Source of the DNA: a bacterium
GTDB lineage: Bacteria > Electryoneota > Electryoneia > Electryoneales > Electryoneaceae
Direction of reading: 5' to 3'
DNA: 64,000 bases
Assembly: GCA_028278125.1 (NCBI GenBank)
Contig: JANQEY010000074.1
Span: forward strand, 1-64,000
Part shown: piece by piece, positions 56,350 to 64,000 of the stretch
Layout of the letters: each line of letters opens with the position of its first letter
Position numbering within the stretch: position 1 is the stretch's first letter
The notes under the pieces: model-generated
Seen by the model: the letters and a program-made list of their open reading frames with translations, nothing else
Told to the model about the DNA's origin: nothing
The model's database searches: none
Position numbers and translations under genes: made by a program

Positions 56350-56610
56350 TGCTTGCCAGTCAAGCCGGGCTATCAAAATGTTGTCATCCCGGATTTATGC
56401 GCCGAGGTGTACTTGATCCGGGATCCAGTGTCTTTTTGTTAATTGATAAGTTACTTCCCCGGGATTCACTGATCACACCAAAGGCGGACAAGTCCCGGGC
56501 TACAACACTTAAAGGATCACAGGATAGTAGGTATGTGATACTTCAAACCTGACTATGAAACCGCGACAAGCTAAGCTTGTCGGGCCACCCGGGTTGAAAT
56601 CAACCCGGAT
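56350..56610. repeat. Second patch of palindromic intergenic repeats
   Basis: Contains GCCGGGCTA, ATCCCGGATTTATGCGCCG and GATCCGGGATCC words like those at 18.2 and 55.5 kb. Perfect hairpins are CGACAAGCT/AAGCTTGTCG (56564-56582) and CCGGGTTGA/TCAACCCGG (56589-56597 and 56600-56608). The last lies close to the end of the aspartase gene and may help terminate it. Confidence 0.65.
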
Positions 56611-56614
56611 AAAA

Positions 56615-58474
56615 TCAAGCTGTCCCAATCATATTTTCCGGTGACAACAGCTTATCCAGTTCATCCCGAGTAAGAAGGTTTTTCTCGATGACCAGTTCGT
56701 AAACACCCCTGTTTGATTCGAGTGCCACTTTCGCCAGTTCGCTACAGACTTCATAACCGAGGACGGGATTAAGAGCAGTGACCAGTCCGATACTATTCTC
56801 AACTGTTTCCCGGCAAAGGTCTTCGTTAGCGGTGATATCGTCAATACAACGGAATTTGAAAGTTATCATGGCATTCTTCAGCATCTCGATGGATTCAAAG
56901 AGACTTTGTACAATCACCGGTTCGAATACATTCAGCTCGAGCTGACCACCTTCAGCGGCAAGGGTGACTGTGAGGTCATTTCCAATAACCTTAAACGCCA
57001 CCTGGTTGACAACCTCCGGGATCACCGGGTTAACTTTCCCGGGCATTATCGAAGAGCCGGGCTGCATCCGAGGTAGATTGATTTCGTTTAATCCCGCGCG
57101 TGGGCCGGACGATAAAAGACGAAGATCGTTGGAGACTTTTGATAGCTTGACAGCCAACCGTTTAATCGCCGATGAATACATGACAAATGCCCCGGTGTCC
57201 TGTGTAGCTTCCACGAGGTTGCCGGCAAGACGGATATCCAGTCCGGTGATACTTCTCAGGTGTTCAATTACTTTGCCGCTGTACTTTGGATCGGCATTGA
57301 TTCCGGTCCCAATTGCCGTTCCGCCCATGTTCACTTCAAGGAATAGATTGGCGTTTTCGTCGAGACGCTGAATTTCCTCATCGAGGGTGGCTGCATATGC
57401 TTCAAACGTTTGCCCCAGTGTCATCGGAACCGCATCCTGAAGCTGGGTACGTCCCATTTTTAAAATATTCGCAAACTGATCAGCTTTGTTTTTAAAACTC
57501 TCCACCAGTTGCTGCAGGACTTCCACCAGTGAACGGTTGCTAAAGATTAACGCAATTTTGAGGGCTGTCGGGTATGCGTCGTTTGTGGATTGAGCAAGGT
57601 TAACATGGTTGTTGGGATGGCAATACTTGTATTCACCCTTTTCATAGCCAAGAATTTCCAGGGCTCGATTGGCGATAACCTCATTGGCGTTCATGTTTGT
57701 TGACGTACCCGCACCACCCTGGATCATATCGACAACAAAATGGGTGTGAAACTTCCCGTTGATTATCTCGTTACATGCCTGGACAATGGCATCTGTAACA
57801 GGCTGCGATAATTTTTCAAGGTCGTTGTTTGCTTTTGCTGCAGCCATCTTTACCATAGCCATCGCTTCGATCAGGACAGGAAAATGAGCAAGGGATATTC
57901 CAGAGATGTTAAAATTTTCCAGCGCCCTTAATGTCTGGACACCGTAATAGAACTCGAATGGAACCTGGCGGTCACCGAGTAGGTCATGTTCGCTTCGTGT
58001 TCGTCCCGAGATATACTGTTCGCCGGCGTTTACTACCCTTGTGCTTGCTTGCCGGATACGACGTGAAACTACGTGTGCAATTGCTGAGAGAACTTTATAG
58101 GCAATAATTGGTTGATCTTTGAAAAACTCTTCGAAATCCTCTCTCTGTATTGATAAAATCGTGGATTTTAGCATCGCCCTGGCTGAGGTGGAATGGGGAT
58201 ATTGGTCCATCAATGCTCCCTCACCCAGGAAATCGAATTTCGTGAATATCCCCAGCCGTTTTTCTTCACCGAACGAGGTTCTTTTGAATAATTCTATCTC
58301 ACCATCATAGATAATAAAAAGGGCTTTCCTTGGACTGTTCTCGCTGAACACCAGGTCGTCTTTTTCAAATTCATTAACTTCTACGTTCTCAGCCAGTTGT
58401 TCCATCTCGGCTGGTAACAATTCTTCAAAGAGTTCGATCCTGTTCAGGAAATCTATTATCCGTGACTTTTCCAT
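56615..58474 (-). CDS. Aspartate ammonia-lyase fused to an N-terminal cyclic nucleotide-binding domain
   Basis: 619 residues in one frame. Residues 1-150 are a cNMP-binding domain (F-S-E-N-S-P-R-K-A-L-F, F-D-F-L-G-E-G-A-L-M, P-H-S-T-S-A-R-A). Residues 155-619 are a complete aspartase/fumarase: T-R-S-E-H-D-L-L-G, the G-A-G-T-S-T-N-M-N-A-N-E region, the H-P-N-N-H-V-N-L-A-Q-S-T-N-D loop, and the signature G-S-S-I-M-P-G-K-V-N-P-V. Aspartase converts L-aspartate to fumarate and ammonium. The fusion suggests control of the enzyme by cAMP, cGMP or a related ligand. It is followed upstream by the SSS symporter gene, possibly an amino-acid importer in the same unit. Confidence 0.9.
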   Translation of the reverse strand: MEKSRIIDFLNRIELFEELLPAEMEQLAENVEVNEFEKDDLVFSENSPRKALFIIYDGEIELFKRTSFGEEKRLGIFTKFDFLGEGALMDQYPHSTSARAMLKSTILSIQREDFEEFFKDQPIIAYKVLSAIAHVVSRRIRQASTRVVNAGEQYISGRTRSEHDLLGDRQVPFEFYYGVQTLRALENFNISGISLAHFPVLIEAMAMVKMAAAKANNDLEKLSQPVTDAIVQACNEIINGKFHTHFVVDMIQGGAGTSTNMNANEVIANRALEILGYEKGEYKYCHPNNHVNLAQSTNDAYPTALKIALIFSNRSLVEVLQQLVESFKNKADQFANILKMGRTQLQDAVPMTLGQTFEAYAATLDEEIQRLDENANLFLEVNMGGTAIGTGINADPKYSGKVIEHLRSITGLDIRLAGNLVEATQDTGAFVMYSSAIKRLAVKLSKVSNDLRLLSSGPRAGLNEINLPRMQPGSSIMPGKVNPVIPEVVNQVAFKVIGNDLTVTLAAEGGQLELNVFEPVIVQSLFESIEMLKNAMITFKFRCIDDITANEDLCRETVENSIGLVTALNPVLGYEVCSELAKVALESNRGVYELVIEKNLLTRDELDKLLSPENMIGTA

Positions 58475-58497
58475 GGTTAGCTCCGTATACTACTATT

Positions 58498-60117
58498 TTA
58501 GAAGAATATAATCCATAATATTGTTACGATACCGATCAAAACAGCCGTCGCCGTTAAGTTGATTTTCCTGTGGAACGGATTTGTTCTCAGGTACTCTGGC
58601 AATTCTGTATCACCGGCTACCGCGTATTTATACGTGAGACCGTAAAGGTGTTTATTGTCAGGACGGTTGGTCAGGTAACTGACAATCACCAGCACGACTG
58701 TACACAATGCGAACAACATAACCGCAAAATGAAGAAAATTCACCGACGCGATCCACGCGAGAGTTGTCGATTCGAGCGGATTTGCCTTATGGATAAGTTC
58801 GAGTATAAGCCTCAAAGCTCCAAATACTAGCCCTGTCATTAACGCCGCAAACGCACCTTTTGAATTCGCTCGTGTCCAGAATACCCCGAAGAGGAAAACC
58901 GCCGCAATCGGTGGACTGATATAAGCCTGTACACTCTGCAGGTAAATATACAACTGACTTGAAAGGTGACTGATAAACGGCACCCACATCAGCCCCAGCA
59001 GAACAAGAAATCCTGTGGAAATCCTCCCCACCAGGACAAGTTTTTTCTCACTGGCATCCGGCCTGAGTTTTCGGAATATGTCAATGGTAAAGAGTGTTGA
59101 CGCACTGTTAAAACATGACGCCAGCGAAGACATCAGGGCAGCCAGTAGACTCGCTATTACTATTCCCTTCAGACCTGCAGGCAATAACCTGGATACCAGC
59201 GCAGGGTATGCTTCATCACCGGCAATGTCAGGATATAAAGCTCTGGCAATAATACCCGGCATCACAAGTATAAACACCGGGAGTATTTTCAAATACCCGG
59301 CAAAAATACTTCCACTTCGAGCATGATCGAGTCCTTTTGCGCTCAATACTCTCTGAACTATAAACTGGTCAGTACACCAGTACCAGATCCCCAGGATAGG
59401 TGCACCCAGCAGGATTCCTGTCCAGGGGAAATCGGGGTGGTTCATCGGTTTGAACATGCTCCAGAAATCCGGGGGAACAGCGTCACGGACGGCGGTAACT
59501 CCTCCAGCTTCGTGCAGTCCCATCAAAGTCAGAATTACAGCACCACCAATCAGGATAAATGTCTGGATCAGTTCAGTGTAGATCACTGCCGCAAGTCCAC
59601 CGATAATTGTGTATAATCCGGTTGCCAGAAGGAGGACAATCGCCGATGTCACCATGTCCCAGCCAAGGAGAGTATGGAGCAGCAAACCTCCTGCAAAAAG
59701 AGTTACCGATACTTTTGTCAGGACATACCCAAGGATAGAGATAATTGTCAGGTACCACCTGCTGGCTGGTCCATACCTCTTTTCCAGGAATTCCGGCATA
59801 GTAAATACACCGGATTTGAGATAAAACGGTGCAAACACCCAACCGAGAACAAGAACGATCAGGCAGGCCAGCCATTCGAAATGACCCACAGCCATCCCGG
59901 ATGAAGCACCTGTCCCGGCAAGACCGATAAAATGTTCACTGGAAATGTTTGACGCGAAAAGGGCTGCCCCAATAGCGAACCATCCTACACCACGCCCTGC
60001 AAGGAAATAATCCTCGGCGTTTTTCCTCTGTCTTGACACCCAGATACCGATTGAAAAAACCACAAGGAAATACAGGACAATAATTATCATATCGCCGGAA
60101 GACAGGTTTTCGGTCAT
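58498..60117 (-). CDS. Sodium/solute symporter (SSS family, SGLT-like)
   Basis: 539 residues with about 14 transmembrane helices. Conserved features: Y-F-L-A-G-R-G-V-G-W near the first helix, N-I-S-S-E-H-F-I-G-L-A-G and the middle T-G-L-Y-T-I-I-G-G-L-A-A-V block typical of SGLT-type symporters, W-Y-W-C-T-D-Q-F-I-V-Q-R, and A-L-M-S-S-L-A-S-C-F-N-S. The family imports sugars, amino acids or carboxylates with sodium. The ATG at 60117 has GGAGG at ideal spacing; a TTG further upstream includes that site. It precedes the aspartase gene by 24 bp, so aspartate or a dicarboxylate is possible, but W-Y-W-C-T-D-Q is more typical of sugar transporters. Confidence 0.88.
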   Translation of the reverse strand: MTENLSSGDMIIIVLYFLVVFSIGIWVSRQRKNAEDYFLAGRGVGWFAIGAALFASNISSEHFIGLAGTGASSGMAVGHFEWLACLIVLVLGWVFAPFYLKSGVFTMPEFLEKRYGPASRWYLTIISILGYVLTKVSVTLFAGGLLLHTLLGWDMVTSAIVLLLATGLYTIIGGLAAVIYTELIQTFILIGGAVILTLMGLHEAGGVTAVRDAVPPDFWSMFKPMNHPDFPWTGILLGAPILGIWYWCTDQFIVQRVLSAKGLDHARSGSIFAGYLKILPVFILVMPGIIARALYPDIAGDEAYPALVSRLLPAGLKGIVIASLLAALMSSLASCFNSASTLFTIDIFRKLRPDASEKKLVLVGRISTGFLVLLGLMWVPFISHLSSQLYIYLQSVQAYISPPIAAVFLFGVFWTRANSKGAFAALMTGLVFGALRLILELIHKANPLESTTLAWIASVNFLHFAVMLFALCTVVLVIVSYLTNRPDNKHLYGLTYKYAVAGDTELPEYLRTNPFHRKINLTATAVLIGIVTILWIIFF

Positions 60118-60305
60118 CTTTTCCTCCAAAAACTGGTATCAAATCGCGGATATTGATAGTAGTCTATTCAGAACAGTTTGATCAATATCTTTCTCTCTTC
60201 AATTGAAAAAAATGATCTGTCCGGGGAACATCTGGCTGCCATTTAAGTATATTTAGTGGAGGATTCCGATTAATAGAAAGAAATTTTCGATCTTCTTTAA
60301 CGACA

Positions 60306-60683
60306 ATGAATACTATGACACAAACAAGAAGAATATTCAGCCTTGTGTTTATCCTGTTTTTCCTGGGTAATTTATATCCGTTTGTTCAGGATGACGGGAC
60401 ATTCGGTGTAATCCACGGAAGTGACGAGACTATTAACAACGTTGAATCTGTTTGTTGTTCTACAGAAGATGGCAACTGCTGCTGCGGTGATGATTGTACC
60501 TCTAAACATGAATCTCACCATTCAAAATGCAAATGTAGTACTTCAACTGTGACTAGCATTGGAATTCTCAGTGAGTTTTCTCTTGTTCCACCTTCAAGCG
60601 AAAACATCAATTGGCAGGAAACGTTCAATGAATCAGCCGATGATGTTCTAAACTCCATATTCCATCCACCCACCCTATACTGA
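60306..60683 (+). CDS. Small secreted Cys/His-rich protein, likely metal-binding
   Basis: 125 residues with a hydrophobic signal segment (about 10-24). The centre is very rich in Cys and His: V-C-C-S-T-E-D-G-N-C-C-C-G-D-D-C and K-H-E-S-H-H-S-K-C-K-C, and the end is H-P-P-T-L-Y. Proteins of this style often precede TonB-dependent receptors and heavy-metal genes in FCB bacteria. It probably binds a soft metal (copper, mercury, zinc) in the periplasm. The receptor gene follows within 90 bp. It uses TGA as stop. Confidence 0.65.
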   Translation: MNTMTQTRRIFSLVFILFFLGNLYPFVQDDGTFGVIHGSDETINNVESVCCSTEDGNCCCGDDCTSKHESHHSKCKCSTSTVTSIGILSEFSLVPPSSENINWQETFNESADDVLNSIFHPPTLY

Positions 60684-60773
60684 TCTCTATTAGTCCATTT
60701 GGATCTATCTAAAGTCGTTCGAGATTTCTCGAATGTGTATCTCGAAACAATTTCAAAGCATGGAGATCAGATT

Positions 60774-62981
60774 GTGATATATTTAAAAAGTCGGATATTA
60801 AAGACAAATCTCCTTTTATTAATAATGATGCTGATATCTTTTTCAGCATCAGCAGCGACTATCACGGGCAAAGTTCTGGATGATTACGGTTATCCTCTTG
60901 GTGGGGTGAATGTCATTCTCGATGGCACAAATCAAGGCGCCGCATCGAACATTAATGGCACATACAAGATCGAAAATGTCGAAGCAGGAAAATATCTACT
61001 TCGTGTTTCGCTTGTCGGGTATACCACGATTGAAAAACCAGTCGAAATTCCCGCGGGAACAGGTGAGATTTTAAATATTGAAGAAATTAAACTTGCCGTT
61101 GATCCGGTTGCTCTTGAAGAATTGATGTTCAAGCTCCAGGCAATGGACTCCAGGATTGATGCTGACGCGATGGTAAGGAAGGAAGTTGTCTCATCAGAAG
61201 ACATGCAAAGTTCTACACAGGATGGCGGAGTATTATCCGCCCTGTCAAAGAAGACCGGCTTGAATACCCGTCCCTGTGCCTTATGTGGATCAGCGGGAAT
61301 TGGAATGCAGGGGCTTGATCCATCCTATACTGAAATAAATGTGGATGGGATGCCTGTCCTCTCGGGACTTGGCTCACTCTACGGATTAGACGGTGTTGCT
61401 GTTTCCGATGTTTCGCAGGTTGAGTATGTGAAGGGGAGTTCATCAAGTGAATTCGGCGCAGGCGCGGTTGCCGGTGGTGTTGACCTGGTTACGATGTCAG
61501 CACAATCAAAACCCGCCTATCGTTTTCGAATTTCAGGTGGAACAACGGGAAGGCATACTGTTTCAATCGGTGTTCAAAAACCTACAGGAAAATTATCAAA
61601 CCGGATCTCGTTAACCTATTCAGGCGAGCCTGTCAAAATTGACGAGAATGGTGACCGCCTGACCGATACTCCCCAGTACAGCAGGTTCAATGCCGGTTAC
61701 AACGCACAACTCCCCATTAAAACCGGCACCATTTCCGGCAATTTCAGGGGATATGGAGAACGCAGGTTTGCTGGCGACGTGGATTGGACAAAAGACAGCC
61801 GGGGCAGTGAATCGGTTTATGGGCGAGAGATTTTCACAAATCGCGGTGAGGTCTCTTTCCGGTACGCTCATAATCCTGCTTCCTGGGGTAACTGGTCAAT
61901 CGAGTCATCAAATGTATTTCACCAGCAGGATTCCTGGTACGGCTCAACCGAGTTCGACGCAACCCAGGTAAAATCCATCAGCCGGTTATCAATAAACCGT
62001 CGCTGGAACGTCCTCAACTCAACATTACTGCAGGGATTGTATACATACGAGGAATACAGGGATAACCTTGAGCTTGAAAACGAAACAAACAGAATAGATA
62101 ATATCCCTGGAGTAATGATTCAACACACCTGGATTCCTTCAACAACCTGGACCCTCCAGGGCGGGATTCGTTCGGAGATTTACCAGGAAGACGGATTTGT
62201 TCCAACATTCAGAGGATCGGCACTTTTTAATCCGACAAAAGCATGGGGATTTCGTTTATCAGGTGGAACAGGATACCGTCCTGTTACAATCTTCAGTCTT
62301 GATAAAGCCGTACATGCCGGTTTCGACAATGTTATTGTCCCCAATGAGCTCGAACCTGAAAGAAGCATAAACGGTTCCCTGAATGTTAATTATCGCACAG
62401 CCTCACCTCGAAGTTCTTTCCAGGTTGATCTCAACGGTTTTTATACCGTCTTTGAAAACAAGGCGATTCTCGCTTACGGGCACCATGAGGGCACGACCGA
62501 GTACTCGAACGCTGAGGAGGCTTTCAGCAGGGGATTCGAATTGCAGCTAACCTGGAGTCACCATCCCGGTTGGACTCTCGGCTTGGGCGGAACGGTTACG
62601 GACGTCCAGTACAAGAACGAATCAGGCTGGCATTTCACGGAGATGCAAAACAAGTATACTGCAGATGCGTCATTATTAAAAGAATGGGCCTTACCACAAA
62701 TTTCTGCGGAAATACGTGCGAATCTTTATGGTCCACAGGCACTTCCCGAGGGAAGATCACGTTCGGATTCTCCGGTTTATACTATCTTCAGTACCGGGAT
62801 CAGCAAAAAGTTTAACGGATTAACATTAGCATTGAACGTTGAGAACCTGACAGACTGGACACAACCAGACGATCCATTTGTGTTTATCCCGGGAACAGAC
62901 GCGAGTTTCATCGATTCAGCAATGATCTATGGACCGATGCTGGGAAGAACATTCCAGGCAAGTATCGATTACAATTTTTAA
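60774..62981 (+). CDS. TonB-dependent receptor, putative metal/metal-complex uptake
   Basis: About 735 residues. The signal peptide (I-M-M-L-I-S-F-S-A-S-A) is followed by a carboxypeptidase-like domain (T-I-T-G-K-V-L-D-D-Y-G-Y-P-L-G-G-V-N-V), then a plug with R-P-C-A-L-C-G-S-A-G-I-G-M-Q-G-L and V-D-G-M-P-V-L-S-G-L-G, and a 22-strand-type barrel. The plug's C-x-x-C and Met residues suggest a soft-metal ligand. The GTG at 60774 with GGAG upstream is given as start because it begins right before the signal; a TTG at 60699 would add a poor leader. Flanked by the Cys-rich protein and the YHS-like gene. Barrel ends with Phe. Confidence 0.85.
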   Translation: MIYLKSRILKTNLLLLIMMLISFSASAATITGKVLDDYGYPLGGVNVILDGTNQGAASNINGTYKIENVEAGKYLLRVSLVGYTTIEKPVEIPAGTGEILNIEEIKLAVDPVALEELMFKLQAMDSRIDADAMVRKEVVSSEDMQSSTQDGGVLSALSKKTGLNTRPCALCGSAGIGMQGLDPSYTEINVDGMPVLSGLGSLYGLDGVAVSDVSQVEYVKGSSSSEFGAGAVAGGVDLVTMSAQSKPAYRFRISGGTTGRHTVSIGVQKPTGKLSNRISLTYSGEPVKIDENGDRLTDTPQYSRFNAGYNAQLPIKTGTISGNFRGYGERRFAGDVDWTKDSRGSESVYGREIFTNRGEVSFRYAHNPASWGNWSIESSNVFHQQDSWYGSTEFDATQVKSISRLSINRRWNVLNSTLLQGLYTYEEYRDNLELENETNRIDNIPGVMIQHTWIPSTTWTLQGGIRSEIYQEDGFVPTFRGSALFNPTKAWGFRLSGGTGYRPVTIFSLDKAVHAGFDNVIVPNELEPERSINGSLNVNYRTASPRSSFQVDLNGFYTVFENKAILAYGHHEGTTEYSNAEEAFSRGFELQLTWSHHPGWTLGLGGTVTDVQYKNESGWHFTEMQNKYTADASLLKEWALPQISAEIRANLYGPQALPEGRSRSDSPVYTIFSTGISKKFNGLTLALNVENLTDWTQPDDPFVFIPGTDASFIDSAMIYGPMLGRTFQASIDYNF

Positions 62982-63003
62982 TAGCTCTTAGAAGGAAAAT
63001 ATC

Positions 63004-63468
63004 ATGAAATTCAAAAGCAGTATAGTATTCCTGTTGTTGATCTTTTTATCATTTTCACTTTCAACGATTTGTGCTCAGGAACAGGCTAGTTCATCTTCCA
63101 TCCAGGAAGGCAATATCTGGTTCACAGAGGACAGCACCAAGTATTTTACCTGCCCGGTGATGAAGGGCGAAATGAAAGTTTCACACGCTTTTGCCTACAG
63201 TGATATCGAAAACGTCCGCTATTACCATTGTTGCCCACCTTGCCAGGGACCTTTTCGAGCTGAGACGGAGAAATTCCTCGATGAGCTAAAGCTTCCGGCT
63301 AATGTTTCCAGCGTAGATGAAATGGGAAATAAAACATTTCGCGATCCGATTTCGGGGAAAGAATTTATCCATGCGAGCGCGAAAGATTCTCTCGATGTCG
63401 AAGGGTACAGGTATTATTTCCATAAAAAGAAAAACAAAAAGAAATTCATCGCTCATAGCGATTTATAG
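63004..63468 (+). CDS. Secreted YHS-like metal-binding protein
   Basis: 154 residues: signal peptide (to about 24, I-C-A-Q), then two short metal-binding units: Y-F-T-C-P-V-M-K-G-E-M with Y-Y-H-C-C-P-P-C-Q-G-P-F (YHS-like), and F-R-D-P-I-S-G-K-E-F-I with Y-R-Y-Y-F. The C-terminus is lysine-rich. YHS domains are found in copper and heavy-metal resistance proteins. It follows the receptor by 22 bp, so the three genes 60306-63468 form a probable metal module. Confidence 0.75.
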   Translation: MKFKSSIVFLLLIFLSFSLSTICAQEQASSSSIQEGNIWFTEDSTKYFTCPVMKGEMKVSHAFAYSDIENVRYYHCCPPCQGPFRAETEKFLDELKLPANVSSVDEMGNKTFRDPISGKEFIHASAKDSLDVEGYRYYFHKKKNKKKFIAHSDL

Positions 63469-63496
63469 AATCTGACAAACGAAATAGTACGTTGAC

Positions 63497-64000
63497 TTAT
63501 TTATATAACCTGAACGCCAAGTTCAGGTTTACTATATAATCAATATTCACATCTCGGAGAAACTGAATGTAATTGAGCGATACTTCTACTCGTTGATGGC
63601 TGATTCCTATTACCCCGCTAGCGAGAATTGATTCAAAATAATCTGTGGTCTCAGTTTTACCCAGTTCGTCATTAAACTCATTAAAATTTAGATATATCTC
63701 GTCCCACGCATACCCGCCGCCTATTCCAACGAAAAGTCCTGTTTTTTCATAAGGCGGTTTTCTCTTCCATCGCAGGAGATAATTCAGGTTAAGAAGGTAG
63801 GTTGTCTGCTTCAGCTCGAGATCGGGGAAAAACAATCCCAGGTAGTAATCGGCGAACGGTCTACCCAGCAAATAATCGAACTTCAAGCGAACAGATTCAT
63901 ATTCAGCAGCTAATCCCGTACCATATCTCAAACTACCGGACAGGTCGGAATCGCCCCCGGAATAACCTGCTTGACCTGACAGGTAAATTCCATCGCCTGC
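63497..64000 (-). CDS. Outer-membrane beta-barrel protein (partial, N-terminus outside window)
   Basis: The minus strand is open from the window edge to the stop at 63497 (168 codons). It shows alternating strands with Tyr, Leu and Gly (Y-L-L-N-L-N-Y-L-L-R-W, G-L-F-V-G-I-G-G-G-Y-A-W) and ends N-L-A-F-R-L-Y-K, like an outer-membrane barrel. The start is beyond position 64000. It is convergent with the YHS-like gene. No family identified. Confidence 0.6.
   Translation of the reverse strand, partial: AGDGIYLSGQAGYSGGDSDLSGSLRYGTGLAAEYESVRLKFDYLLGRPFADYYLGLFFPDLELKQTTYLLNLNYLLRWKRKPPYEKTGLFVGIGGGYAWDEIYLNFNEFNDELGKTETTDYFESILASGVIGISHQRVEVSLNYIQFLRDVNIDYIVNLNLAFRLYK

Noticed and set aside
1..64000. 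CRISPR arrays, transposases, prophage or attachment sites
   Set aside because: No regularly spaced repeats with unique spacers, no transposase or integrase gene and no tRNA-linked direct repeats were seen.

Overview
The window looks like a chromosomal piece of an uncultivated anaerobic bacterium of the FCB superphylum (Fibrobacteres-Chlorobi-Bacteroidetes and relatives). Evidence: six secreted proteins carry the type IX secretion (T9SS) type A C-terminal sorting domain with the YPNPFN motif and end in K-V-L-[YI]-L-K or K-M-L-L-L-K; there is a DUF4835 protein, a TonB-dependent receptor with a carboxypeptidase-like N-terminal domain, bacterial sphingolipid genes and dissimilatory sulfite reductase genes. 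It fits candidate phyla such as Electryoneota, Zixibacteria or Marinimicrobia; the sequence alone does not decide. No tRNA, rRNA, CRISPR array, phage or insertion sequence was recognised.

Layout. 1-1.8 kb: dsrA and the start of dsrB (minus), divergent from a YeiH/UPF0324 transporter (2.5 kb) across a 640-bp intergenic region with two inverted repeats. 3.8-7 kb: small membrane protein, GT-C and GT4 glycosyltransferases. 7.2-12.6 kb (plus): acyl-CoA dehydrogenase, histidine phosphatase, NusB, metallophosphoesterase, lipoprotein, EEP-fold hydrolase. 12.6-17.1 kb (minus): endonuclease IV, small membrane exporter, Pcm, GT2, histidine kinase. 17.4-23.3 kb: zinc peptidase, beta-barrel, ferritin-like protein, DUF4835, cNMP-binding protein, GlcD-like oxidase. 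23.3-36.6 kb: a minus-strand array of six T9SS cargo proteins, three of them tandem paralogs with duplicated promoter regions. 36.8-48.9 kb (minus): lipoprotein, small zinc-ribbon protein, DUF4175, membrane protein, nitrilase, a likely ceramide operon (serine palmitoyltransferase, GNAT acyltransferase, SDR reductase) and ProS. 49-55.3 kb: Rieske-like protein, surface-repeat barrel, then lemA-htpX-transglutaminase-homocysteine methyltransferase. 56.6-60.1 kb: aspartase fused to a cNMP-binding domain and a sodium/solute symporter. 60.3-64 kb: Cys-rich secreted protein, TonB receptor and YHS-like protein (probable metal module), then a partial barrel.

Main discovery: the two proteins at 32486-34531 and 34559-36595 appear to be selenoproteins. 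Each, read from a good signal peptide, has an in-frame TGA at codon 36, at the first position of a thioredoxin-like CxxC site (U-G-P-C and U-G-S-C). Each TGA is followed at the right distance by a stem-loop resembling a bacterial SECIS element, conserved between the copies with pairing-preserving changes. Standard gene calling would truncate both, losing the signal peptide and the redox site. They would be surface-sorted, selenium-dependent thiol-redox proteins.

A second system is the operon 43275-47081, which contains the three enzyme types needed to make dihydroceramide, with the reductase fused to an unexplained Cys/His-rich C-terminal domain.
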